Shown: positions 11,673 to 23,302 of the stretch, piece by piece
How positions within the stretch are numbered: position 1 is the stretch's first letter
Layout: every line of letters starts with the position of its first letter
Source of the DNA: Karstenula rhodostoma CBS 690.94
Lineage: Eukaryota > Ascomycota > Dothideomycetes > Pleosporales > Didymosphaeriaceae
DNA length: 64,000 nt
NCBI GenBank assembly: GCA_010093485.1
Contig: MU001494.1
Location: 126,758 to 190,757, forward strand
Direction: 5' to 3'
Notes under the pieces: model-generated
Told to the model about the DNA's origin: nothing
The model's database searches: none
What the model saw: only the letters and a program-made list of their open reading frames with translations
Translations under genes and position numbers: made by a program

Positions 11673-14345
11673 TCATGAAAGAGTTTGCCATCTGTACGCA
11701 TCGCCAGGTAGATAGAAATTTGTGTCCTCGAATGTTATCACGCGATCCATGTCCAGAAATTGCGAATCCATCAGCGTGTCAGACAAGCTCAGTAGAGACT
11801 GATCCTGAAGCGAGTGTCCCGCGAGGAGTTCCCCATTGAGCGCCTGTGCATTAGGGTAGCCTTCTTCTGAAACTTCTGCAGGGTACGGCGAGGGTATGGT
11901 GGCAGAGTGCTGTGGATAGCCTTGACCCGATTGTATACCACTATAATGTCCAGCTGGTTGGACTGGAAATGTACCCGAGTCATTTGGAGCAAAATTCCGT
12001 GGAGGTTGTACGACCGTTTTTGGACTCGTTAGGACATCGTAGTCGCTATTGGAAGTGATGCTCGGTCTCTCGCTAGCACTCCATGTATTTTCCTTGGAAA
12101 TTGTTGAGGCGCTCGGTATCGGCGCGGGAGTGCTAGTTGCCAGTGTCCATGTTCCTGGGCGTTGGCAGGAATGATCGTAGAAGTTGAATTTAAACGACAG
12201 ATTACGGCGACAGCCGGCATGAAGGTAGTCCAGATGATTGGCATACCGCGCTGCTTGATCCAGTTCGGCTGTCCCTTTAAGACCGCGTCTTGATTGCGAT
12301 CCTGGCTTACCAGAGGTCCAACGCGAGGACATCTCCTTCAGGTTGCGCTTCATGCGGTCGAACTCGGGCCTAAGGGGTCTTCGGGTAGCTTGATGCTCGT
12401 AGAGCAAGACCTTTGCTGCGATAAACGTGCAAAAGGCGAACTGAGTATTTACAAATGGGATTAGGGTGTGCGTTAGGAACTTATCAACTATGTTTGCTGT
12501 CTCCACAGCAGCATGCTCGCACGTCTGTGCGCTGCAGTCTTTTGGTAAAGCAATGTAATCGCTCCAGTCCCTGGGTGGATAAGCAATAGAGTGATGAAGA
12601 AGGATCATGGAAGTGTTGTGTGTGATGTGCGCGAGTGTAAGATTTGGATCCATATTGACGACTTCTCGGTCCTGAGATATGTCGGAGTCTTTCCATCGAG
12701 GTGGTAAGAACATCTTCCATTGCACCAGTCGCAGGTCGAGTTCTTTGAACCGCGTTAGCCAATTGATGGCATGTTCTTTATCCTGCCAATTGATCCTTTG
12801 CTGAAGGAAAAACGTGGTCACCTGGCTCAACGACTCCGTCGCCTCGACGCAGTAAGCGAAAGCACCAAGCTTGGAAGAATCTATGAGGCCGACCGCAGAT
12901 CCTGGAGTTGAACCTTGCGCTGGTTCGGTTACTGGATCCTCTTCGTTGTACTGCGCAGGAACGTTGGCAAGGGATCGACCTATCCGGCCTGCTGCTTTGG
13001 ACCAGATGCCAAAGAAAGGTGTGGACACCGGTTCCTCGCGAGTAAAGTACCCACCGTCTGCAGGAAGACGTCTGTGTACATCCTCGGACGTGAGCGAAGT
13101 ATTCCAGCCGGTCGAAACCGAACAGAAGCGGTCGAGCAAGAAAATGACCCAAAAGAGCCGGCGACGCTCCTCGAGTGCCGTCCAGTCCTGGATAGGAGTG
13201 ACTGTCTGTAAAGGTGTCATGAGTGCACCACCTGGGCATGCCATTGGTTCAGTTGTGAGCTGTAGATAGTCCACGGTCCGTGTAAGAGACCCGATAAGAG
13301 GCCATGCTTTAGCTCCGTCCCCATCGCTAAGCTTGACTTCGTCAGCAACGGCTAGAGTGGAACCTGGATAAGCGTAGGCACTCACATAGTCGAATATAAT
13401 CAGGATGAGCGCTTGTAAGCTCTCTATTGACATGCTTTTCATTGCCAGAGTCTCGACAATGAAACGTGACACCTTTGTTTGGCGCAGGACTTCATCTTCG
13501 TCCATACATATGACTTGCCGATCCATGTGGCGGAGACTTACAGCCACCAATCCATGAAGAACAAGATCGGACCTGAATTCGTCCCTGGTTCCCATCGCAG
13601 TATCGCATAACCTCTGCTTGTGCAAGTAAGGTATCCAGTGGTGAAATGATATACAAAAATACTCAGCAGTTTTGACGAGCAAGGGCTTAGATGGAAGATG
13701 ATCGGCAATCTCGATACCCTCAAGTTCTAGAAGTGCTGTCGCGAAGACAGGTTCTTCAAGCTTGCGTTTGCGGGGGTTTGGTGGTCGTTCTTCCACTGCT
13801 GGCTGTGGCTGGAAATTTGTTTCCTGTATGTTATCATTTAACTGAACAGTACCCGGCGTCGTCACGTCAGTGCTGGTTCTATGGTGTGTAGGGCGGCGAT
13901 TGGCGATGCCATCTTGTGCTCGACCCGCATTTCTATTCGCGTTTTCATCGATGTTGAATTGAGAACGAATGTGGCCTACTTCGTCCAACAATATCTGCTC
14001 GAGAAAGGCTTCGGACATCAGTAAGAAAAGATGGGAACAAGGCCGTGCGAGGACGCACCGACGCGACGCGTCAATCCCTCCAGCGCCCCAGTCTTCAGAC
14101 CAGGCTTCTGTTTGGGGGCGTAAATACACTCCAAAGCTACGCCAATGTCAAAACCGGTTTCACTACACGAACCCGACATACCTACATAGCCTCAAGCAAT
14201 GCGAACAAACAGGCGTCTCTCTTGAGCACTTCAATTTTCGCTTCTTGCACGACGTGCATGCAGGCACGTCTTCGGATGAGGCCTGCAATGACGTGACATC
14301 ATCGTCGCGACCGTTAATGGAATAATTTGTCCAATGAGAAGTCAT
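11673..14345 (-). CDS. Zn2Cys6 fungal transcription factor
   Basis: Three exons (14186-14345, 14059-14136, 11673-14008), 857 aa. The zinc cluster is complete only after splicing: C30-X2-C33-X6-C40-X6-C47-X2-C50-X6-C57, followed by the linker [20 protein letters not shown] and a short leucine-rich dimerisation stretch ([12 protein letters not shown]). Introns are 14137-14185 and 14009-14058. A fungal-TF middle homology region spans about residues 200-620 ([34 protein letters not shown]). The Gln/Ser/Pro-rich C-terminus is a likely activation domain. The open frame extends 5' of 14345 without an ATG, so MTSHW is the start. It is divergent from the DUF2264 gene across a 401-bp promoter and next to GH88 and GH5 genes, so it may regulate them (inference). 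Confidence 0.92.
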
Positions 14346-14746
14346 CGAGCTCGCATGATGGAATGTTGTGAAATGGTGTTGGAGATGCGGACACCTCAAC
14401 TCACTTAAGCCGATGCCCGCGAGCGGGTACCTACTTCGTACCGAGGCAGCACTAGCCGTCCCCGCAAAATCACATTCAACCGTCCCTGCGGATATCTAAC
14501 CGCTTATAGCAGGTACGTCGCTTATCTACTTTACCCTCCTCAATATCACCACTACGTAGGCAATATTGCCATAGAACGGGGCGTCCGGCCATCACAGCCG
14601 ACAGATCAAGCTTTCCCGACTTATCACGTGTCTTTCACGTTCACACACCCAAGCGGTAGACTCGCAACCATTGTCGTTCAACCACATCATCCCCTACATC
14701 GCTGCTTGGCACGCGCAAAACCTACAAGAGTAGACCCGGTGGCATC
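14346..14746. promoter_or_regulatory. bidirectional promoter with CGG/CCG palindromes
   Basis: The 401 bases between the divergent Zn2Cys6 regulator and the DUF2264 gene. It contains CGG-N5-CCG at 14577-14587 and a longer inverted pair CGGGTAC...GTACCG at 14424-14443. Zn2Cys6 dimers commonly bind paired CGG triplets, so these are candidate sites for autoregulation or control of the neighbour. This is inference from motif shape only. Confidence 0.35.
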
Positions 14747-16884
14747 ATGTCTCCCCTTTCAGGCTTCTCTGACAACGAATTTCGGACGTACGCAGATTTC
14801 AAGGATGCATGTCTTTCGCTGCTCCGTGCACTCAAACCCTACCAATCTCCTGGCGGTGCCCGTATCCGGCTGCCCTTGGTGACTGGAACACATTTTGACG
14901 ATGTTGCTGCCCAGCTCGAAGGGTTTGCTCGACCGCTATGGGCGATTGGAGCGCTTCTGCATGGATCTTGTCTCATTCCACAAGAATACGATGACTTGGC
15001 TGAACCATACGTGCGCGGCCTTGCAAATGGCACAGATCCAGACCATGCGGAGTATTGGGGACCTGTTGTCGTAAGAGATCAAAGAATGGTGGAGATGGAG
15101 ATCATTTCTTTTGCTCTTCTGGCGGCACCCGATGCCATGTTTCATCAGCAGACGGAACGGGCGCAAAACAACATACGAGAATGGCTCAAGACACTGAACG
15201 AGAAAGACTTTCCGATTACGAACTGGCTCTGGTTTCGAGTGATGACGAACCTTGCACTCGTCAAGGTATGCGGCGTGCCATACGATGAAGTGAAGTCATA
15301 CATGAAAGAAGACCTCGATCAGATGCAGAATTTCTATTTGGACGAAGGATGGTCAGCAGATGGCTTTTGGAACGAGAACGGCCGTCAGGCAGACTACTAC
15401 TCAGGAAGTTTTGCAATCCAGTTTTCACAGCTACTCTACATGAAAATGGCGGAGTCATTCGACCCGGACCGATGTCGAAAATTCCGCGAGAAAGCACTTT
15501 TGTTTGCTTCGTCATTCTGGAGATATTTCGACAAGACTGGTGCGTACGCAGATCCTAATGCGCTCATGAGTTCGTAAACTAACACACAGCAGGTGCTGCG
15601 ATTCCCTTCGGACGGTCTCTTACCTACCGCTTCGCCTTTGCTGGTTTCTGGTCCGCAGTCGCTTTCGCTGAAGTTGATCTTCCCGCGCCACTGAACGATT
15701 GGGGCGTAGTCAAAGGTCTTCTGCTACGTCACTATCGCTGGTGGAGTACCAAATCCGATATCTTCAACATTGACGGGACTCTGACCATCGGCTTCGCGTA
15801 CCCTCAGATGTACATGAGCGAGGACTACAACTCTCCTCAGTCACCCTATTGGGCGATGAAATCGTTCGCAGCACTTGGACTAGGGCCGGACCACCCGTTT
15901 TGGACAGCCGAGGAGAAGCCCTTACCCGCGGCAGATTCGGATCTTACTGCACAAATTCGACCAGCGATGCAGATTGTATGCCGTACTGAGAACCACCACT
16001 TTCTGTTATCGAGTGGCCAGTTCTGCCCTTGGCCACTCAAGGCTACTGAGGCCAAGTACGGGAAATTCGCGTACTCTTCGCATTTCGGTTTCAGTGTGCC
16101 TACAGGATCCTTGATACAGCAGATAGCCCCGGATAGTACACTTGCGCTCAGTAAAGATGATGGAGATACCTGGCGTGTACCATGGAAAGTCCAAGATTAT
16201 CGCTTCGACACTGCGTGGTTGCGGAGAGGCTGTCAAATACTAGAAGAGATTCCTGCCTTGAGAAGCATCTGGAGACCTTGGAAAGATGCAGACATCGAAG
16301 TCCAAACAATCCTTGTTTCGCCATGCAAGAGATGGCCGGATTGGTACTTGCGGGTGCACAAGATCAAGAACCTGGGAAACTCGGAACTTACCATCCGAAC
16401 AGTGCAGGGGGGTTTCGCGATCCAAGGCCGAGAGGATAAGGTTGGAGGGGTTTTGCCTTCTCACACGGAGGAAACAGGTGCTGCAGAGTTCCTGAGAGGC
16501 AGTGATTCTGGTTTCCCGGAAGGCACACAAGAGACTGCATCAGGTGCACTCGTATACTCCAATGCTGGCTCTAGTGGTATCAGATCTCTTATCTCCACCG
16601 ATTTCCAACAGTCTGGAGCAGAGGTACTCAAACCTGATTCCAACACCAATCTCATATGGCAAAGGACATTGATTCCGACTATCACTGGTACAACGGCGAT
16701 ATCACCAGGCTCAAGCACGGACCTGGTCACCGCTGTTTTTGCAGTAGCGCGAAGGAACGTATTCGAGGATGAGTACAGCAAAGTTTCCATCGGAGAGAGG
16801 TGGGAGGATATTCCCGAGATTTCGCACCCAACCAAAGACAAGGCGCCTTCCTCGGACTTCATTGCGTTTTCGCACGATCTATAG
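14747..16884 (+). CDS. DUF2264-domain protein (putative glycan-active enzyme)
   Basis: Two exons (14747-15539, 15593-16884; 53-nt intron with CTAAC branch), 694 aa. The N-terminal two thirds match DUF2264 as I remember it: GFARPLWAIGALLHG near residue 70, NWLWFRVMTNLALVKV near 165, then across the splice DKTGAAIPFGRSLTYRFAFA, GTLTIGFAYPQMYMSEDYN and SPYWAMKSF. The C-terminal part is the beta-rich second domain. No signal peptide, so probably intracellular. DUF2264 proteins have an alpha/alpha barrel-like layout and occur in bacterial polysaccharide-utilisation loci. I recall members being linked to the GH154 beta-glucuronidase family but cannot verify it here. Position beside GH88 supports a role in uronic-acid-containing glycans. 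The acceptor is a tandem CAGCAG (15587-15592), allowing one extra residue. Confidence 0.88.
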
Positions 16885-17036
16885 ATGGAACGATAGTATT
16901 ACCGGCCCATGAAAGCAATGCAGTTTTATGGTTCTATTTCTACTGGCGATAGCACATTTCCTGTAGTAAGGTTGAACAGGGTATCCGATGTGGTTGCTTT
17001 CGACATGACCCGTGCGTGGAAGAAAATCTACCAAAT

Positions 17037-18574
17037 CTACAGATAGCCCGCTCTCAGAAGCTTGTTACCAAACTCCAGTAAGAAATAATCTGCGTAAACA
17101 AGCCCATGATCCCAGTATGGCTTGTGCGCGTGTTCGTTGTGATTGGCGGTCGAGTGTCTCAGTATCGCCTCAAAACCGCTTTCCTTGACAGCCAACGGAG
17201 CATTTGCAGCACCATCTCCGTTGACGGTCGCTTGCGATTCTACCGAAGCGAAATCGCGATCTAGAGCCATGTCCAAGGTTTCGTCCACGATGGCAAGGGC
17301 TACCTGCAGGAAGTCTGTGTCTGAACCGGCAAGCTTTTGGGCTTCTTCTGCAGATAATGCTTGAAGTGCTTGATGGATTATCACCAGACCGTTGGCAGTA
17401 ATTACTCCAGCAGAGACATCCCTCAGCGGTTCCTTCTCGTCTTCTTGTGGTGCGTCGAAATCCCAGGCCGGCACAAGCGGGTGATGCCACTTGCCTTTGC
17501 CTTCCTCGCACCTTCGCAAAAAGTACTTGGCACATTCTATAGCTGTGAACAGGTACTTGGTGTCGCGCGTCCAAGTATATGTTTGCGCAAAACCCATGAT
17601 AGACCATGCTTGGCCACGTGACCATGTTGAATCGTCTTTGTGCCCTTGGTTCGTCATTTTGGCTTGCGGTTTCCCAGTCTTGGGTGAGAAGTTGACAAGA
17701 TGGTATGATGAGTGGTCAGAACGGAGGATTTCATGTATGATGGTATCTGCATGTTGAGTTGCAATCTGTATCAGACGTTCATCTTGCTGGATGTGGCCGA
17801 CCCAGTACAGAAGATCAAGATCTACATCTTGTCAGTCTTCCCTTTGGAACGTCCCAAAACATCAACTTACTGCACATGCTATCGATAATGACTAGGAAGT
17901 TTTCATCCATGTCGGTTATAGAATAACGGTCGTTAATCGCAACATCCCAGCTGCGAATAGCCTTGACCCGTTCATCATAGCGACTAGCGAGCGCATACGC
18001 GGCCTTCACGACGCTCTCCAAGCTCTCGGTATTTCCAGTCGATTCATAGTCTTTTTGCAAGGCAGGTTGGACGATAAAACCCATGTCATGAGTATCGGTA
18101 CGCCCAGACATCTGATTGATCGCGGCCGACCAGTGGCGTCCGAGGTTCAAGAGCTGGTCCTTCAACTGGGCAGGTGGATGAGATGGAACATCGATGACCC
18201 TTGGATATTTGATTGACCGCTCAATAAGCGTGTAGATAGATCCTGGAAAGAAGCCGCAGGTCCAAAAGTCGGCTTCTCGATACTCATAGCGGCCTGCATC
18301 CGGACCTGTCTGGGCAACGGTGTGGGGGTAGGTGGCGAGTGGTGCCTGCGAACGTTAGACATCTCCAAGAAGTGGTTGGAAGAACATCGTACCGGAAGTT
18401 TTGAACCCTTCTGCGCAACTTGAACAATCTTCCCAAGTACGTTCTCTGAGTAGATTTGGCTGAGATCTATGCCCTTGACCCTTGGCTGTGTTAGTAGTCG
18501 TTGCCAACGCGGACCACCGATACCTACTTTAGGGCATTCGCCGCTTCTCTCGCTGGCTTTGGTGCTTCGCCCAT
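17037..18574 (-). CDS. GH88 unsaturated glucuronyl hydrolase
   Basis: Four exons (18528-18574, 18393-18480, 17871-18345, 17037-17821), 464 aa. GH88 enzymes add water to the double bond of 4,5-unsaturated uronic acid at the end of oligosaccharides made by polysaccharide lyases. Seen here: YREADFWTCGFFPGS (residues 67-81), GRTDTHDMGF with D132, and IIDSMCNLDLLYW with D200. These fit the two catalytic aspartates of the family (Asp88/Asp149 in the Bacillus enzyme). The later TNQGHKDDSTWSRGQAW block is also conserved. Introns are 47, 47 and 49 nt. The first acceptor is CCAAG (18481-18482), needed to keep frame into VKGIDLSQIY. No signal peptide, so cytosolic use of imported oligomers is likely. 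It converges on the DUF2264 gene, with 152 bases between the stops. Confidence 0.93.
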
Positions 18575-19230
18575 TGTGCAGGACGTAGATACTTTGGTAT
18601 AGTGTCACGATGACTTCGAACCTCACAAAAGAAGCGTACTGGGTACAAAGTAAAGTCGCAAATACCACTTCGCCTGGGCACACGCAATTGTCAACCGACG
18701 CAGCTCGTATTGAGGCACATGTCAAAGGCACTACACATCGCGGGGCAGTGGCCATAAGTCTCGGGGAAGTTCCTCGCGAATGGATCGGCTAAATTCGGGT
18801 TCGCTATTATCCCGATGCCCGGCCCCGGCCATTGCGCTCAAAAGAGACGGGGCGCCTCGGCAAACGTCACGTTGCCTGCAATATGGTCAAGGTAAATGAA
18901 TAATTTGTTCGCGTGATCGATCTTTTTCGGAACTGTACTATTCTGGAAACGCTTCCTCAACGCTTCCTTGATCCGATGGCAGGTCAACCTTCGAGAATTG
19001 CTAACCGAAAGGCTGAAAACAACCTAGCTTCCCCATAGCATAAAACACCCCGCATAGAGTCTCGTAAGTCGGGATGTAACTCTTGGATAGCAAATATGGA
19101 CGATGATTCGTGCAATTCATTTATCGACTATGCCGTGCCGAGGAAGTACGTACACAAAATGCTACCCAGGTTTGCTGGTAGATGACTCGAACCAACTTGT
19201 TGTTCACCATCCAGCAGCGAAATTTCCATC
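18575..19230. other. divergent promoter region GH88/GH5
   Basis: 656 bases between the starts of the GH88 (minus) and GH5 (plus) genes. No coding sequence seen; a possible second shared promoter of the cluster. Confidence 0.5.
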
Positions 19231-20570
19231 ATGTTGTGGAATTTTGTGCTTCTCCTAAGCTCGTTTGCTGCTGCTCTGCCAGCCGCAGCTACCAAACGCG
19301 ATGCTCTCAATCTTCCATTCTCAACAAAGGGAAGAGATATCTTCGATAGCAATGGAGACGTATTCTACTACAAAGGCACCAATTGGCCTGGCCACCAGGA
19401 GATAATGATCCCGGAAGGTCTCCAGCATGCCTCGATCGCCGAAATCGTCGCCTGGATCCCCAAATTCGGACTCAACTCTGTTCGGATGACATTCGCGATC
19501 GAGATGATCGACGACATTTACAGCAACAGTACTAACCAAACGCTCGAGAGGTCCGTCATCAATGCTTTAGGTCAGGACAATGGAACACTGGTTTTAGGAC
19601 AAATCCTGGAGCACAACCCTCAGTTTACGGCCCAGACAACGAGGCTGGAAGTATGGGATGCTGTAGCGAAAGAACTCGCCGCACAGGACGTCATCCTCCA
19701 TCTCGACAACCACGTCTCCAAAGCATTTTGGTGCTGCGGCGACGACGATGGCAACGGTTGGTTCGGGGAGAATTACTTCGACGTCGACAAGTGGATCCGC
19801 GGCTTATCCTTCATCTCCGCCCACGTAAGTTCCCCCCCCCACCCATCCCCCAGCGCCCTAACCTCCCCCAGGCAAAAACCCACTGGCCGACCTTCGCCTC
19901 AGTCGGTCTCCGCAACGAGCTGCGCAAAGCAAAAGTTTCCGAGCCCGTCGATTGGTACACCTGGTACATCCACATGACATCCGCCGCCACCGCCGTCCAC
20001 GCCGCCGCCCCAGACGCGCTCATCTTCTTCTCCGGCCTAAGCTACGACACCTTCATCGACCCCCTCCCCCTGGGAAAATCCCTACAAGGCACCGCCGGCA
20101 CCACCACAGCCAACAAAACCGCGAAATTCATCCCAACCGACTTCCCCTGGGCGAACAAAATCGTGCTCGAGCTGCACAAATACGACTTCGAGGCTACGCA
20201 CAACCCGTGTCCGACGTTTAAAGCGAATTGGTACAAGCAGGGGTTCCAAGCCGTGAATGCATCTGATTCCGCTACTAAGCATCTCTTCCCGATTGCGATC
20301 ACGGAGTGGGGGTTCATTCACAATGGGACGTACTGGAATCAGACGACGTATAATAAGTGTTTGATTGAGATGGTGGGGGATTATCGGGTTAGTTGGATGC
20401 AGTGGGAGATCTCGGGTAGCTTTTATCTGCAGACGAGACCGGGGAGGACGCCGGAGACGATTCAGGGACCCGAGGAGTTCTGGGGGTTGTTGAATTATAA
20501 TTGGGATGGGGTGCGGGATGTGGTTACGGTTGAGAATAGCTTGGATAAGATGATTGCAGCGTTAGGGTAG
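19231..20570 (+). CDS. secreted GH5 glycoside hydrolase (cellulase family)
   Basis: Two exons (19231-19824, 19872-20570; 47-nt intron), 430 aa. A hydrophobic signal peptide (MLWNFVLLLSSFAAALPAAA) is followed by a possible KR processing site. GH5 hallmarks: GLNSVRMTFAIEM near residue 100, DVILHLDNHVSKAFWCC near 155, SVGLRNE with the likely acid/base E214, VLELHKYDF near 298, and AITEWGF with the likely nucleophile E343. There is no carbohydrate-binding module or linker. Exact substrate (beta-1,4-glucan, mannan or other) cannot be told from sequence alone. The intron is C-rich (poly-C run) with a GTAAGT donor. It lies between the GH88 gene and an MFS permease, which suits a secreted enzyme feeding the same pathway. 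Confidence 0.92.
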
Positions 20571-21298
20571 AGTTGGGTAGAGAGAAACTCCTGGTGTAAA
20601 GAAGAGCAGTTCATAACGTATAGCTTGTTGTCTGTATCGTTTTATCTGACAATATTCGGATGGGGTGCAGCACATAGGCTCCGGCCGTTTTCATGTCACG
20701 TGACCCGACCTCACTCCACTACACCAATCCCCAATCCATCCTCCGCACCCTTAATACTTACTACCAACCCATCTCAAATTCATTCCCAGGACCCCTGCCT
20801 GCACATAATCATGCTCCCTCTCTCAAAGCGGAACCCTCACCGCACCGCACCAAGCCCACCTCATCCCGTCCCACGCGAGACCAAAACCATCACCACCCCA
20901 TCTGCCCACCGCTCCAAAAACCAGGTTTTCCCACCCAGAACGGCCGCCCTACTCACCGCATCCCCTCCGCATCCCTCCCCACTGTTCGTGGAGAAACCCC
21001 CCCGGACGCTCCCCGCACCGGGCTGGAAATCCCCCGCTGCCCGCGCACCCGCACGGACGCCATCCGTGCTCCTGCCCACGGGGATGGTCTACAAATTGCG
21101 GTCAACGGTACCGGGATAGTGTGGTACACGCGACGCAACGTTCTGCGGTACTTTTCTTTTCGTTTCATTTCTGCCCGCGTTGAGTTGCCGCGATTGAAGA
21201 GATACTCCGCACCGAGTGCCTTTACCGTGGCCTGCAGAAGCTCGCGAAGAGTCTACAAGGGATTTGAAAGAGATTTATTGCGAAAGAGCCAGCCAGCC
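20571..21298. other. intergenic, upstream of MFS gene
   Basis: 728 bases with long Pro/Ser-rich open frames caused by C-rich composition. No domain is visible and I do not call a gene. Confidence 0.45.
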
Positions 21299-23079
21299 AT
21301 GGCGACGAACCCCCGCGAAGAGGCCACCGCCGCCGCGGTCGATTTCCGCCCCGGAACAACCCTCGCGCCTACAGATGCGCCCAAACGCTCGCCTTGGAAA
21401 GCGTGGATGTACCTCTGGGAATGGTACCCCGCGCACTATTCCGAGGAAGAGCGTGTGTTGCTGCGAAAGCTGGACGCGTGTTTGCTGACGTTTTGCTCGT
21501 TGATGTGTACGGCATCCCCATCCCCATCCCCATCCACCCCCCCACCATATTCAGTACTGATAGTTTTGTGTGGGATGAACAGTCTTCCTCAAATGGCTCG
21601 ACTCCTCCAACATCAACAACGCCTTCGTCTCCGGCATGAAAGAAGAGCTCAACCTCTACGGCAACCAATACTCCTTCTTCGGGACCTTTTACAACGTCGG
21701 CTACCTCGTGTGTCAGATCCCGTCGTTGCTTATTCTCTCCCGCCCGGCCCTCGCGAGGTGGTACCTCCCTACTATGGAGGTGCTTTGGGCGATTGTTACC
21801 TTCTGCCAGTCGCAGATGCGGAATGAGCATGATATCTACGGGACGAGGTTTCTGCTGGGGCTGCTCGAGACGCCGGTTGCGTCGGGGACGACGTATGTGT
21901 TGGGGAGCTGGTATCGCCCCGAAGAGGTGTTTAAGCGGACGGGCGTGTGGTATGTGAGTAACAACATTGCGGTTATGTTTGGGGGGTATTTGCAGAAGGC
22001 GGCGTATGAGAATTTGAATGGGGTTGGGGGGATGGCGGGGTGGCGTAAGTGAAGTCCCGGGTATGAAGTGGATGTGTCTTTCGAGACATGCACGAGATAC
22101 CCATTGACCCTCTGTTGACTCGCGCTGACGTTGCACCTGCGTTAGGCTGGCTGTTCATCATCGACGGCATCATCTCGCTGCCCATCGCAATCGCAGGCTT
22201 CTTCATCTTCCCCGGGCTGCCCTCGAGCAAGAAGCCGTGGTGGCTGACAGACGCGCAGCACGCGCTCGCCATCAAGCGCGTGCGCGACGTCGGCATCGAA
22301 GACAGCAAGAAGATCACCTGGAGTGTCGTCAAGCGCACCCTGCGGCGCTGGGAGTTCTACGTCGGCGTCGGCGCGTACACCTTGTGAGCCTCTACCACCC
22401 CCCATCCCATACATCTTTAACCAAATTTTCCAGCTTCCTCTCCTCCTCCTACCCGCACGGCCAAATGGGCCTCTGGCTCAAAGACCTCGCCACAAAATAC
22501 AACGCCTACACCGTCGGCCAAATCAACGTGATCCCTACGGGCGCGCAGGGCGTCTCCGTCGTCGCCGCCCTCCTCGCAACCTCCCTCTGCATGATCTACC
22601 CGCTGTGGACCGTCTTCAGCGTTGTGCAGGCCATCTTCCTCTTCGCAAACATCTGCCTGCTCGTCTGGGACATCCCCAAGGGCCTGCACTTCGCCTCGTA
22701 CTACCTGCTCGGGGTCTCCGCTGCCGTCACGCCGATTCTCATGCCGTTTATCAATGTGGCGCTGAGGGATGATGCTGAGGCGAGGGCCATCACGGTTGGT
22801 GCGATGCTGACGAGTGGATGGGCGATTTTTAGTTTTTATCCCGTCGTCGTGTTTCCGCAGGTCGAGGCCCCGAAGTGGAGGAAGGGGTATAGTGTGAATA
22901 TTGCGTTTGTGGTCATGTGCTGGGTCTTCTTCATGCTGAGTCAGTGGCTGTATCGGAAGGAAGAGAAGAAGAGGGAGAGGGAGGCGATTGAGAGGGTTGC
23001 GAGAGACGATGAGGAGGTGCTGAGCGCAAAGGGGGTGGGGGGTGTAGTGGAGCATGTTGAGGAGAAGAAGTCGGAGTAG
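21299..23079 (+). CDS. MFS permease, Liz1/Dal5-like (anion:cation symporter family)
   Basis: Four exons (21299-21506, 21583-22044, 22146-22383, 22434-23079), 517 aa. The start region [23 protein letters not shown], then [31 protein letters not shown], is characteristic of fungal pantothenate/allantoate-type permeases (Liz1, Dal5, Seo1). About 12 hydrophobic segments follow, with [19 protein letters not shown] and [19 protein letters not shown] in TM4-TM6 and a charged cytosolic tail of Lys/Glu. Members carry small organic anions such as vitamins, allantoate or organic acids; some fungal ones take up uronates. The substrate here is unknown. Intron 1 contains a CCCATC microsatellite (about 21515-21540). 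Being next to the GH5/GH88 pair, it may import breakdown products (inference). Confidence 0.9.
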
Positions 23080-23302
23080 GGATGGAATTGAATGCGTGAT
23101 TGACGAAGAGTGTGTCACAAGAGTGATGTGGGTGTTGTGATGCGGACGTGAAGTGGATCTAACAGCGCAACTGATGCGGGCTGACGTGACCGCAGTCTCC
23201 CGTTTCACGACCATGCCGCATATTAATCCCTATTTTGCGATCTCCACAAGACTCTCAAACACCACTCGAACAGTCCTTTTTGAGCAGTCAGCACAGATCA
23301 AG

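Noticed and set aside
20625..21298. Long Pro/Ser/Thr-rich open frames upstream of the MFS gene
   Set aside because: They arise from C-rich sequence and run straight into the MFS frame; no motif before ATG 21299.
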